Below are positions 8,408 to 15,482 of a stretch of DNA of 36,124 nt, piece after piece. The stretch's first letter is position 1; each line of letters starts with the position of its first letter. The notes under the pieces are model-generated. The model searched no databases. It was given only the letters and a program-made list of their open reading frames with translations, and had not been told where the DNA came from. A program made the translations under genes and the position numbers. Origin of the DNA: CAYSPU01 sp964432995 (GTDB taxonomy: Bacteria > Verrucomicrobiota > Verrucomicrobiia > Limisphaerales > JAHDYP01); contig CAYSPU010000019.1 in assembly GCA_964432995.1 (NCBI GenBank), forward strand, positions 1 through 36,124, written 5' to 3'.

Positions 8408-8965
8408 GTGAGTGACTCGAGTCAGGCGTGGTGCGAACGGTTGTATGAGGAGAAGGCGGCGGCGCTGATCCTGTATGGCCGCGCGCTGGGCCTGAGTCAT
8501 AGCGAGGCCGAGGACGCGTTGCAGGAGACGTTTGTGGCGCTGCTGGAGCGGGGGGTGCGACCCGGCAATCCGGCGCATTACTGCGTGCGGGCGTTTCGGA
8601 ACCGGGCCTTGAACTACCGGCGCAGCCTGTGGCGCCGGCTCCGTCGCGAATGGGAGTCCATCCGTTGGTTCGAACCTCTGCCTGGAGAGAACCCGCTCGA
8701 GAAGGCGGCGATGGCGGCGTTGGCGGATTTGCCGATGGAACAGCGGGAGGTGGTGGTCCTGAAGGTGTGGCATGAGTGCACATTCGAGGAAATCGGGGGG
8801 CTGACGCGCAGTTCGCCGAACACGGCCGCCGGCCGGTATCGCTACGGTCTGGCCAGGCTGCGCCGCGCCTTGGAAGGAGCGGAAGGAGAAGACGATGAAT
8901 GCTGGGAAAACACTGGAAGAGCGGCTCCGTGCCTGGGTGCCGCGACGCCCTTCGAGTCGCCTTAA
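8408..8965 (+). CDS. ECF-type RNA polymerase sigma factor
   Basis: 185 residues from GTG 8408. Region 2 is visible as YGRALGLSHSEAEDALQETF (about residues 22-41), with ALNYRR after it. Region 4 is DLPMEQREVVVLKVWHEC followed by TFEEIGGLTRSSPNTAAGRYRYGLARLR, a clear helix-turn-helix. It would direct RNA polymerase to a small regulon in response to an envelope signal. The 3' end overlaps the next gene by 71 nt, so the two are translationally linked. The C-terminal ~25 residues lie in the overlap and are probably not functionally constrained. Confidence 0.85.
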   Translation: MSDSSQAWCERLYEEKAAALILYGRALGLSHSEAEDALQETFVALLERGVRPGNPAHYCVRAFRNRALNYRRSLWRRLRREWESIRWFEPLPGENPLEKAAMAALADLPMEQREVVVLKVWHECTFEEIGGLTRSSPNTAAGRYRYGLARLRRALEGAEGEDDECWENTGRAAPCLGAATPFESP

Positions 8966-9266
8966 GCAACAGATCTTCGGCCGCGGTGAGGACCGGACGC
9001 GAGCCCCAGGGGTGGTTTGGCCGTGGCTGGCGCCGGCGACGGGGACCCTGCTGTTGCTGCTGGCGACATGGGGACCGCCCGCGGCGCGGCCGGAGCCCTA
9101 CGGGGGGCCGGGCATTGAACTCATCGCCGCGGTGGGGCTGAGCAACTACGCGGCCGCGCCCGCGGTGGTCGGGGATACCTTGAGCCGGCAGAACGCCGCC
9201 GAGCGATTTTGGTATGGACAACGTCCCGGGGGAGCCATTCAAGTATGGCCTCCCGTGCGGTATTGA
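8895..9266 (+). CDS. Small membrane protein, putative anti-sigma factor
   Basis: 123 residues. ATG 8895 is preceded by a strong Shine-Dalgarno (GGAAGGAG at 8881-8888), which decides the start even though it lies 71 nt inside the sigma gene. A short charged N-terminal segment (residues 1-38, with LEERLRAWVPRRPSSRLKQQ) is followed by one transmembrane helix (about 43-60, WPWLAPATGTLLLLLATW) and a ~60-residue external tail. Size, topology and overlap with an ECF sigma gene fit a membrane anti-sigma factor. No conserved anti-sigma motif is recognisable, so the role is inferred from context. Confidence 0.6.
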   Translation: MNAGKTLEERLRAWVPRRPSSRLKQQIFGRGEDRTRAPGVVWPWLAPATGTLLLLLATWGPPAARPEPYGGPGIELIAAVGLSNYAAAPAVVGDTLSRQNAAERFWYGQRPGGAIQVWPPVRY

Positions 9267-9292
9267 CGACCGACGGGCTGAAGTCAGAGCGT

Positions 9293-12200
9293 ATGAGCAA
9301 GGAAAAGAGCCGATCAGGCAGGGGCGGCGACGCGTCGCCTCCGGAATCATCGGGGCGGCGCGAGGAGCCGTCCGGTCGACTGGTCCGGGTCCGCCAGGGC
9401 GCCATATTGGCGGGGGTGTGCGGGGGGTTGGCGCGCTACTCGCAACTTCCGGTGAGCATCTGGCGGGCGATCTTCGCGGCCGGCTTTTTCGCGCTGGGTT
9501 TGGGGGGGCTCGCCTATCTGGTGCTGTGGCTGGCGCTAAGGCGCGAGGCCGGCGTCGTGCCGCCGGTGGCGCCCTTGTTCCGGAAGATTGATTGGTGGAC
9601 CTTTGCGGCGACGACACTGATCGTCTTCATCGGGTATCTCTTCACGCTGGCGCCGGACCTGACGCTGGAAGACAGCGGCGAATTGGCGGTGGGTTCGTTC
9701 TACGCGGGGGTGCCGCATCCGCCCGGCTATCCGGTCTGGACGCTGTACACGTGGCTGTTCACGGTGCTGGTGCCGTTCTCGAACATCGCGTGGCGCGTGG
9801 CCTTGTCGTCGGCGGTGGCCGGGGCGTTCTCGTCCGGCTTGGTGGCGCTGCTGGCGTCGCGGGGGAGCAGCATGTTCCTGGAGAGCATCGAGGAGTTGAA
9901 GGGGATCGACCGGCGGTGGGAGAACGCGTTGTGCATGGCGACCGGCTATGTGGCGGGGATGCTCATCGGATTCAACGGCTTCATGTGGAGCCAGGCGGTG
10001 ATCGTCGAGGTTTACCCGTTCAGCCTGTTGTCGTTCATGTTCATGATGGTCTTCCTGTTGCGGTGGATTCACGCGCCGAGCCAGATGCGGTATGCCTACT
10101 GGGCGCTGTTCTTCTTCGGGATCTCGTTCACGAACCACCAGACGCTGATCCTGGCGGCGATGGGAATCGAGGTGGCCATCGCGGCGGCCGACCGGAAGCT
10201 GGGGCGCGACCTGTTTCTCTGGAACAGCATCATCTTCGTGGTGGGGCTGGTGTTGTTCGCGGGCGGCCACCTGCAGGCGCTGGCGGGCAACAAACCGCTC
10301 TTCCGGATCTACATTGTGATTGGGCTGGCGTCGATTGCGGCTTGCGTGGTGCTGGCGATGCAGACCGAGGGCTTGGGCAGCCATGTCTTCCACGCGTTCT
10401 GCCTCGGAATGTGCTGGGCGCTGGGCGCCCTCTTCTACTTCTTCATGCCGGTCGCCTCGGCCACCAACCCCCCCATGAACTGGGGTTACGCCCGCACCTG
10501 GGAAGGCTTCGTCCACGCCTTCACCCGCGGACAATATGAACGCACCAATCCTACCACCAGTTGGGACCGGTTCTTCGACCAGATGAACCTGCTGTTCACC
10601 GGCGCCGTCGAGGAATTCAACCTGGTCTACCTCTTCCTGGCCCTGATTCCCTTTGTCTTCTTCCTCCGGATGCAGAGACGCGAGCGCGCCTGGTTGCTCG
10701 GCTTGATCACGATGTATCTCGGCTTGGGGGTGCTCCTCATCGTCCTGATGAACGTGTCGCCGGATCGCCAGAGCCGCGAGATGACCCGCGTCTTCTTCAC
10801 GGCCTCGCACGTCATGATCGCGCTGTGCGTCGCCTACGGGATGTCGATCCTGGGGGGCTTCCTGGCCACGCAATACGCCGAGTTCCGGCGGCCCGCGCTG
10901 GCCGGCGCCGCGCTGGCCGCCGCCTTCGCCTTCTACTCCGTGACGGTCGTCTACCAACCGGACAAGGAATCGTTGCTCAGCCGGTTCGCCTTCGGGCTCG
11001 AGCCCACCGCCGATCCCCTGGCGCGCTTCACGGCGCTCTTCACGTTGGGTTTGGCGGCGGTGGCCGTCCTCATCTTCCTGATCGCGCGCCGCCGGGCGCC
11101 CCTGGCCCCCTTGTTGGGCCTCTTCTTCCTCATGCCGTTCGAGTCGGTGTTCTCCCACTGGTCGGACAACGAGCAGCGCGGCCACCTCTTCGGCTACTGG
11201 TTCGGGCACGACATGTTTACGCCGCCCTTTGGGATCTACCCGCCGATGGCGCGCGACACGATTCTGTTTGGGGGGACGGATCCCGGGCGGTTCTGCCCCA
11301 CGTATATGATCTTCTGCGAGAGCTTCATTCCGGCACGCTGCAAGCCGCGGGACCCGGAATTCGACCGGCGCGACGTCTACATCATCACCCAGAACGCCCT
11401 GGCTGACGGCACCTACCTCAATTACATCCGCGCGCACTACAACCGCAGCGCGCAGAAGGACCCATACTTCTTCCAGGACATGGTGCGGTCGAATCCCGCC
11501 CGGCCGAATTTGCTGGGGCAAATCCTGCTGCCGGCGGACCGGTGGCTGATGGCGTTCGGGCGGTGGGTCGAGAACCGGCGCCGCGCCGAAGGGGTCTATC
11601 CGCCAGTCGAGATCCACACGCCTTCCCTCGAGGACCACGCGAACTGCATGTCGGAGTACTTCGCGGACGCCCAACGCCGTTTGCAGGCCGGCCAACTGAG
11701 GCCCGGAGAGGATGTCCGGGTGGGCGAAGACGGCCGCCTGCAAGTGGCCGGACAGGTCTCCGTGATGGCCATCAACGGTCTGCTCACGAAGGTGATCTTC
11801 GACAAGAACCCCACGAACGAGTTCTACGTGGAGGAGAGTTTCCCGTTGGACTGGATGTTCCCGCATCTCGAGCCGTATGGGATCATCATGCGGATCAACC
11901 GTCAGCCGCTGGCGGAGATCAGCGAGGAAAAGGTGCAGAAGGACCACGAGTTCTGGTGCCGGTATTCGGAGCGGTTGATCGGCAACTGGATCACGTATGA
12001 CACCCCGGTGAAGGAGATCTGCGATTTTGCCATGCGGGTCCACGAGCGGCGGGACGTCACCGGGTTCACCGGCGACCGGAAATTCGTGCGGGACGACCAG
12101 GCCCAGAAATCGTTCTCGAAGCTGCGCAGCTCCATCGGCGGCGTCTACACCTGGCGGGTGGCCAACGCCCGCACGAACGAGGAGCAGCAACGCATGCTCC

Positions 12201-12907
12201 GCGAGGCCGAGTTCGCCTTCAAACAGGCCTTTGCCTTCTGCCCGTACAGCCCCGAAGCGGTCTACCGCTACAGCAGTCTCCTGGTCGGCTCCCAGCGGTT
12301 TGACGAGGCCTTGCTCCTGGCCGAGACCTGCCTCCGGTTCGACCGCGAGAACAGCAGCATCCAGGGCCTGGTGAAACACATCCAGGACCTCAAGGGACTG
12401 CCCCGCGCCGCCGCCAACGCCGACCAGATTCAGCAGATGCAACAGCGGCTCGCCCAGCTCGAACAGGACCTCAAAACCAATCCTTCCAATGCCCAGGCGG
12501 TGTTCGACCTCGCCAGCATCTACCTCCAGCTCCAGCGCACCAACGCCGCCCTCGAACTCCTCGACCGCCTCGTGGACCTCCCGTCCGCCAACGTCAACAC
12601 CCTGCTCTCCGTCGCCAACGCCTACGCGCAGCTCCAACAGGGCACCCGGCTCGAGAACGTCCTCAACAAGCTGGTGCAGGCCGCCCCGGAATCCCCAGAG
12701 GCCTGGTACGACCTGGCCTCCACGCGCGCCGTTCTCGGCAAACCCAATGAGGCCCTGGCGGCGCTCACCAAGGCTCTGGCCCTCAGCGACGCCCGCCGGG
12801 CGCGTGAGGCCACCAGCCGCGACCTCCGGGCCGACGCCCGCACGAACCAGGGCTTCCTTCCCGTCCGGAGTAATCCGGAGTTCCAGCGGCTGACCGCCGG
12901 CCCCTGA
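9293..12907 (+). CDS. PspC-DUF2723 (TMEM260-like glycosyltransferase) multi-pass membrane protein with C-terminal TPRs
   Basis: 1204 residues. The ATG at 9293 lies 26 nt past the anti-sigma stop and avoids overlap. Residues about 29-82 are a PspC domain (VRQGAILAGVCGGLARYSQ, then a hydrophobic helix). From about 100 comes a DUF2723 domain: PDLTLEDSGELAVGSFYAG with acidic residues in the first external loop, as in GT-C enzymes, then GVPHPPGYP and about ten transmembrane helices. The family includes eukaryotic TMEM260 O-mannosyltransferases and large Bacteroidota/Verrucomicrobiota membrane proteins. A long soluble part follows, ending in tetratricopeptide-like helices (about 950-1190, such as NAQAVFDLASIYLQLQRTNA). 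It likely glycosylates exported proteins or lipids. A PspC domain ahead of DUF2723, directly behind an ECF/anti-sigma pair, suggests an envelope-stress link. Confidence 0.8.
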   Translation: MSKEKSRSGRGGDASPPESSGRREEPSGRLVRVRQGAILAGVCGGLARYSQLPVSIWRAIFAAGFFALGLGGLAYLVLWLALRREAGVVPPVAPLFRKIDWWTFAATTLIVFIGYLFTLAPDLTLEDSGELAVGSFYAGVPHPPGYPVWTLYTWLFTVLVPFSNIAWRVALSSAVAGAFSSGLVALLASRGSSMFLESIEELKGIDRRWENALCMATGYVAGMLIGFNGFMWSQAVIVEVYPFSLLSFMFMMVFLLRWIHAPSQMRYAYWALFFFGISFTNHQTLILAAMGIEVAIAAADRKLGRDLFLWNSIIFVVGLVLFAGGHLQALAGNKPLFRIYIVIGLASIAACVVLAMQTEGLGSHVFHAFCLGMCWALGALFYFFMPVASATNPPMNWGYARTWEGFVHAFTRGQYERTNPTTSWDRFFDQMNLLFTGAVEEFNLVYLFLALIPFVFFLRMQRRERAWLLGLITMYLGLGVLLIVLMNVSPDRQSREMTRVFFTASHVMIALCVAYGMSILGGFLATQYAEFRRPALAGAALAAAFAFYSVTVVYQPDKESLLSRFAFGLEPTADPLARFTALFTLGLAAVAVLIFLIARRRAPLAPLLGLFFLMPFESVFSHWSDNEQRGHLFGYWFGHDMFTPPFGIYPPMARDTILFGGTDPGRFCPTYMIFCESFIPARCKPRDPEFDRRDVYIITQNALADGTYLNYIRAHYNRSAQKDPYFFQDMVRSNPARPNLLGQILLPADRWLMAFGRWVENRRRAEGVYPPVEIHTPSLEDHANCMSEYFADAQRRLQAGQLRPGEDVRVGEDGRLQVAGQVSVMAINGLLTKVIFDKNPTNEFYVEESFPLDWMFPHLEPYGIIMRINRQPLAEISEEKVQKDHEFWCRYSERLIGNWITYDTPVKEICDFAMRVHERRDVTGFTGDRKFVRDDQAQKSFSKLRSSIGGVYTWRVANARTNEEQQRMLREAEFAFKQAFAFCPYSPEAVYRYSSLLVGSQRFDEALLLAETCLRFDRENSSIQGLVKHIQDLKGLPRAAANADQIQQMQQRLAQLEQDLKTNPSNAQAVFDLASIYLQLQRTNAALELLDRLVDLPSANVNTLLSVANAYAQLQQGTRLENVLNKLVQAAPESPEAWYDLASTRAVLGKPNEALAALTKALALSDARRAREATSRDLRADARTNQGFLPVRSNPEFQRLTAGP

Positions 12908-12921
12908 GTGCGGTCAACGCG

Positions 12922-12940
12922 GCGCAGAAGCCCTCTGCGC
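12922..12940 (+). terminator. Hairpin after the DUF2723 gene
   Basis: GCGCAGA (12922-12928) and TCTGCGC (12934-12940) form a perfect 7-bp stem with a 5-nt loop, 15 nt after the stop codon. There is no T-tract, so termination would be weak or factor-assisted. Confidence 0.45.
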
Positions 12941-13003
12941 GCGGTTCGCCTCCTCCCCCGTCCCGGCCCTGGCCGCACCCGGGACGGCGCCGATGATGCG
13001 CAG

Positions 13004-13048
13004 TCTTCACCTCCGTGTCACCGGACTGTCACAATGGCGGGGTATCCT
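13004..13048 (+). promoter_or_regulatory. Pho-box-like direct repeats and -10 element before the DUF772 gene
   Basis: Three 7-mers on an exact 11-nt period: TCTTCAC (13004), GTGTCAC (13015) and CTGTCAC (13026), separated by 4-nt spacers CTCC and CGGA. The last two fit the PhoB box architecture (CTGTCAT-N4-CTGTCAT) closely. TATCCT at 13043-13048 begins 10 nt after the last 7-mer, the position a -10 box has in Pho promoters. The start codon at 13061 is only 12 nt beyond. Confidence 0.65.
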
Positions 13049-13060
13049 CTGGGGCGAGAT

Positions 13061-13642
13061 ATGAGAACCAATGCCTGGCTGCCGAAGCACCGATGCGGGC
13101 AACCTGTGGGCTTCAGGAATTCTCCGGCGACTTCCTTGGCCAACCTGCCTGGGGACCTCAGAGAGTGGGTGAGGGAAGACGCCCTTGTCGGATGGGTGCT
13201 GGAAGTCGTTTCCAGCGTCCTCGGCCGCGAGCGTCGGGTTCCGACGCGCTCTGCGGTCGAGGGGCACCTGTCGGCGCCGACCATGCTCAGCGTGCTGACT
13301 TACTGCTACGCGACCGGCTGCTACGCCTCGGAGGAGATCGAAACCCTGACGGCGACAGACCGCACCGTGTGCTACCTGTGCGCAAACCAGATGCTCAACA
13401 GCGTGGAGGTTCGGCATTTCCGGAGATCCAACCGCGAGTTGCTGCATTCCTGCCTGCTGGCGCTGCATCGCCGCGCCTGGCAACACCGTTTCGGATCCCT
13501 ACGCGGGTCGACGGCATCGTCAAGCGATCTGGCGCGCGCCGGTTGCACCCGCGGAGGGGTGCTGGTGTTCCGGTTGGCCGCCGCCGCCGAACAGAAGATC
13601 CAGCAGGCCGTTCTCGCCGACACGATGGCGTTGGACGACTGA
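13061..13642 (+). CDS. DUF772-only protein: stand-alone transposase N-terminal-like domain
   Basis: 193 residues from ATG 13061 (MRTNAWLPKHRCG). The middle (about residues 68-125) matches the DUF772 domain found at the N-terminus of IS1182/IS5-type transposases: APTMLSVLTYCYATGCYASE, then an ATDRTVCYLCANQ segment and VRHFRRSNRELL. There is no DDE catalytic domain after it. The protein ends with an Ala/Gln-rich helix and ADTMALDD. No inverted repeats or target duplications flank it. It appears to be a domesticated DUF772 protein rather than a truncated IS, because it has a complete N- and C-terminus and an intact reading frame. Function is unknown. It sits directly downstream of a Pho-box-like promoter and upstream of phoU-pst on the same strand. 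Confidence 0.7.
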   Translation: MRTNAWLPKHRCGQPVGFRNSPATSLANLPGDLREWVREDALVGWVLEVVSSVLGRERRVPTRSAVEGHLSAPTMLSVLTYCYATGCYASEEIETLTATDRTVCYLCANQMLNSVEVRHFRRSNRELLHSCLLALHRRAWQHRFGSLRGSTASSSDLARAGCTRGGVLVFRLAAAAEQKIQQAVLADTMALDD

Positions 13643-14176
13643 ATGCTGAACGCCCGAGAGCGGGCCTCGGTTCATTCCGTTCGGCTTCGATCAGGGAGAG
13701 GTCGGACCTCCAAAGTCTGGACGCGCGCTGAGGCCATGAACCGATGGATGGTAGGGCGCGGCCTCCGGGCGCGCCGGAAGAACGTGCCAGGTTGGATGCG
13801 CCCTCGGACAGGTCGCCCTACCTTTCATGCGAAGTGGTATCCCAGAAGGGGTAGGGGAATTCATGGAAAGAGGTTGTCGTCCCCCCTGGGGTGCCTCGCG
13901 GCCGGAGGCTGGCCGGCGGGTGTGCGGCCGTTGAAGCGGGATGGGCACCGGCGGGCACTTGTTTCGTTGCGGCAACTCGACGTGCGAGAGCGACTCGACC
14001 CGGTAGCTCTGGATTTCTTCGTTGCGGGTTCAGCCTTGCGTCTGATCGAGCCACTTGCGTGCCAACGACTGGAAGGGAGGGCCAATGCAGCCGAATTGTA
14101 ACAATCCGGGGCTTGCGCAGTATCTCAGGGGCGTGCTAGAGAGCCCGCCGTTCGATAACTCATCGACCCACGCCCC
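13643..14176 (+). other. 534-nt non-coding spacer between the DUF772 gene and phoU
   Basis: It contains the second copy of the dispersed palindromic element (13750-13822). The remainder shows no convincing gene, Pho-box-like repeat or strong promoter. A small palindrome, ATTGTAACAAT (14094-14104), is the only other symmetry noted. Whether phoU-pst is transcribed through from the Pho-box promoter at 13.0 kb or from an unseen promoter here is open. Confidence 0.55.
13750..13822 (+). repeat. Dispersed palindromic element, copy B (73 nt)
   Basis: This shares almost all of its sequence with 8184-8265, including a 32-nt identical core that starts with CTCCGGGCGCGCC. Its ends are a perfect 9-bp inverted repeat: GGTAGGGCG (13750-13758) and CGCCCTACC (13814-13822). 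It has no open frame of its own. Confidence 0.8.
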
Positions 14177-15295
14177 TTGCCTACGCCACTGCATCTTGAG
14201 GAAACGTTGAAGCGAGACATCGACCTGATCCGCAACAAGGTCAAGGAGATGGCATATTTGGACGCGCGCGCCTTGGGGGCGAGCCTGCAGGCATTTGTCG
14301 AGCGGAACCGGCAGTTGGCCTATTCGGTGATCCTCCGGGACCAGTACATCGACGAGTTGGAGACGGAGGTCGACCGGTTGTGTCTGGAGTTCATCGTGCG
14401 ACAACAGCCGGTGGCCAGCCACCTCCGGTTTGTTTTCACAGCGATCAAGATCAACAAGGAACTCGAACGCATTGGCGATTACGCCGAGAGCATCGCCCGC
14501 CAGGCACTGGCGGTCGCGACCATCGATCCACCGCCCGCGGTCGCCAGGTTCACCGAACTCGGCAATCTCGCGATCCACATGCTGCGCGACACCGTTCAAG
14601 CGTTCCTGGATCAGGATGCGGACATGGCGCGGCGGACGATGGCCATTGAAGAGCGGGCAAACGTGCTGCGCAACGGCATCAACGCAGAGCTGGCCGGCCT
14701 GCATCAGGCGGGTCGACTCCCAACGGAAGCGCTAACGCCGTTGATGACGATCGCGCGGCGCTTCGAGCGGGTCACCGACCAGACGAAGAACATCTGCGAG
14801 GAGGTGCTCTACCTGTGTACAGGGGAGTTCATCCGACACCCCGGGGCCGAGGCGTTTCGGATTCTGTTCGTGGACGAAGGTAACCGCTGTCTCAGCCAGA
14901 TGGCGGAGGCCATCGGCCATGCCTTGGGGGTGCCGCGGTTCGTTTTCAGCAGTGCCGGCATCGCGCCCTTGCCCGTTGACCCAAGGCTCGCGGAGTTCAT
15001 GGCTTCCAAGGGGATCGATATCTCCCGGCAGGTCAGCAAGACGCGCGAGCAGGTGCCGCACGAGGCGCAGTACCAGGTGGTGGTCGCCCTCTGCGACGCG
15101 GCGCGGGAGGCGTTCCCGGAACCGCCTACCAAGACGATCTGCCTGATCTGGCAGACGACCGATCCCGTGGCCGTGGAAGGCGGCACCGAGGCGGTTCGGG
15201 AGGCTTACGAATCCGCTTACCGTTTCCTGGACGGCCACATCCGGGATCTGGTCGAGGCCATCCGTGGAGAACCCAGTCAACCATCGACATCGTGA
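14177..15295 (+). CDS. phoU: PhoU fused to an inactive low-molecular-weight phosphatase/ArsC-like domain
   Basis: 372 residues from TTG 14177, chosen because HLEETL aligns with the usual PhoU N-terminus; TTG 14207, behind GAGGA, is an alternative. Residues 1-220 are PhoU: two three-helix repeats with metal-binding E-x-x-x-D motifs ERIGD (97-101) and ERVTD (197-201). PhoU restrains the PhoR/PhoB response and PstSCAB activity when phosphate is sufficient. Residues 226-335 match the LMW protein-tyrosine phosphatase/arsenate reductase fold: FRILFVDEGN, then SQMAEAIGHAL, FVFSSAGIAPLPVDPR, KGIDIS, VVVALCDAAREAFP and W-x-x-T-D-P. The catalytic P-loop C-x5-R is destroyed: Asp233 replaces Cys and Leu239 replaces Arg, while the DP-loop Asp329 remains. 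The fused domain is thus a pseudophosphatase, perhaps a ligand sensor. It heads the pst cluster. Confidence 0.85.
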   Translation: MPTPLHLEETLKRDIDLIRNKVKEMAYLDARALGASLQAFVERNRQLAYSVILRDQYIDELETEVDRLCLEFIVRQQPVASHLRFVFTAIKINKELERIGDYAESIARQALAVATIDPPPAVARFTELGNLAIHMLRDTVQAFLDQDADMARRTMAIEERANVLRNGINAELAGLHQAGRLPTEALTPLMTIARRFERVTDQTKNICEEVLYLCTGEFIRHPGAEAFRILFVDEGNRCLSQMAEAIGHALGVPRFVFSSAGIAPLPVDPRLAEFMASKGIDISRQVSKTREQVPHEAQYQVVVALCDAAREAFPEPPTKTICLIWQTTDPVAVEGGTEAVREAYESAYRFLDGHIRDLVEAIRGEPSQPSTS

Positions 15296-15354
15296 AGCCA
15301 TACCGCCCCCCCGTCCCCCCCCCCTGGGGAAAAGTTGTTGGGGCCCCGCCGGTT

Positions 15355-15364
15355 NNNNNNNNNN
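15355..15364. other. Scaffold gap (10 N) with overlapping flanks
   Basis: Ten N bases lie between phoU and pstS. The 26 nt at 15249-15274 recur at 15365-15390 with two mismatches (both begin TGGTCGAGGCCATCCGTGG), so the contig ends appear to overlap and were not merged. The sequence just before the gap (15305-15354) is homopolymer-rich and of doubtful quality. The true distance between phoU and pstS, and the phoU C-terminus, are therefore uncertain. Confidence 0.9.
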
Positions 15365-15482
15365 TGGTCGAGGCCATCCGTGGTGATCCCGCGCCCCCCG
15401 CGACCTCGTCTCTTCCCCTCCCCGCCGCGCTTCCGCTCTTCGGCCATGCCTGGGGGGTGCCGCGGCGATTGCGGTCTGTCTG

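Noticed and set aside
9536..12637. 1033-codon minus-strand open frame opposite the DUF2723 gene
   Set aside because: Its product is His/Glu/Arg-rich low-complexity sequence without family motifs. The plus strand encodes a clear multi-pass membrane protein.
13061..13642. A complete insertion sequence
   Set aside because: There is no DDE catalytic domain, no terminal inverted repeats and no target duplication around the gene.
14094..14104. ATTGTAACAAT palindrome as an operator of phoU
   Set aside because: It is only 5+1+5 and not on the 11-nt Pho period, which is too weak to call without other copies.
15249..15390. A real tandem repeat between phoU and pstS
   Set aside because: The second copy begins exactly at the N gap and the left flank is homopolymer noise, so an unmerged contig overlap is more likely.
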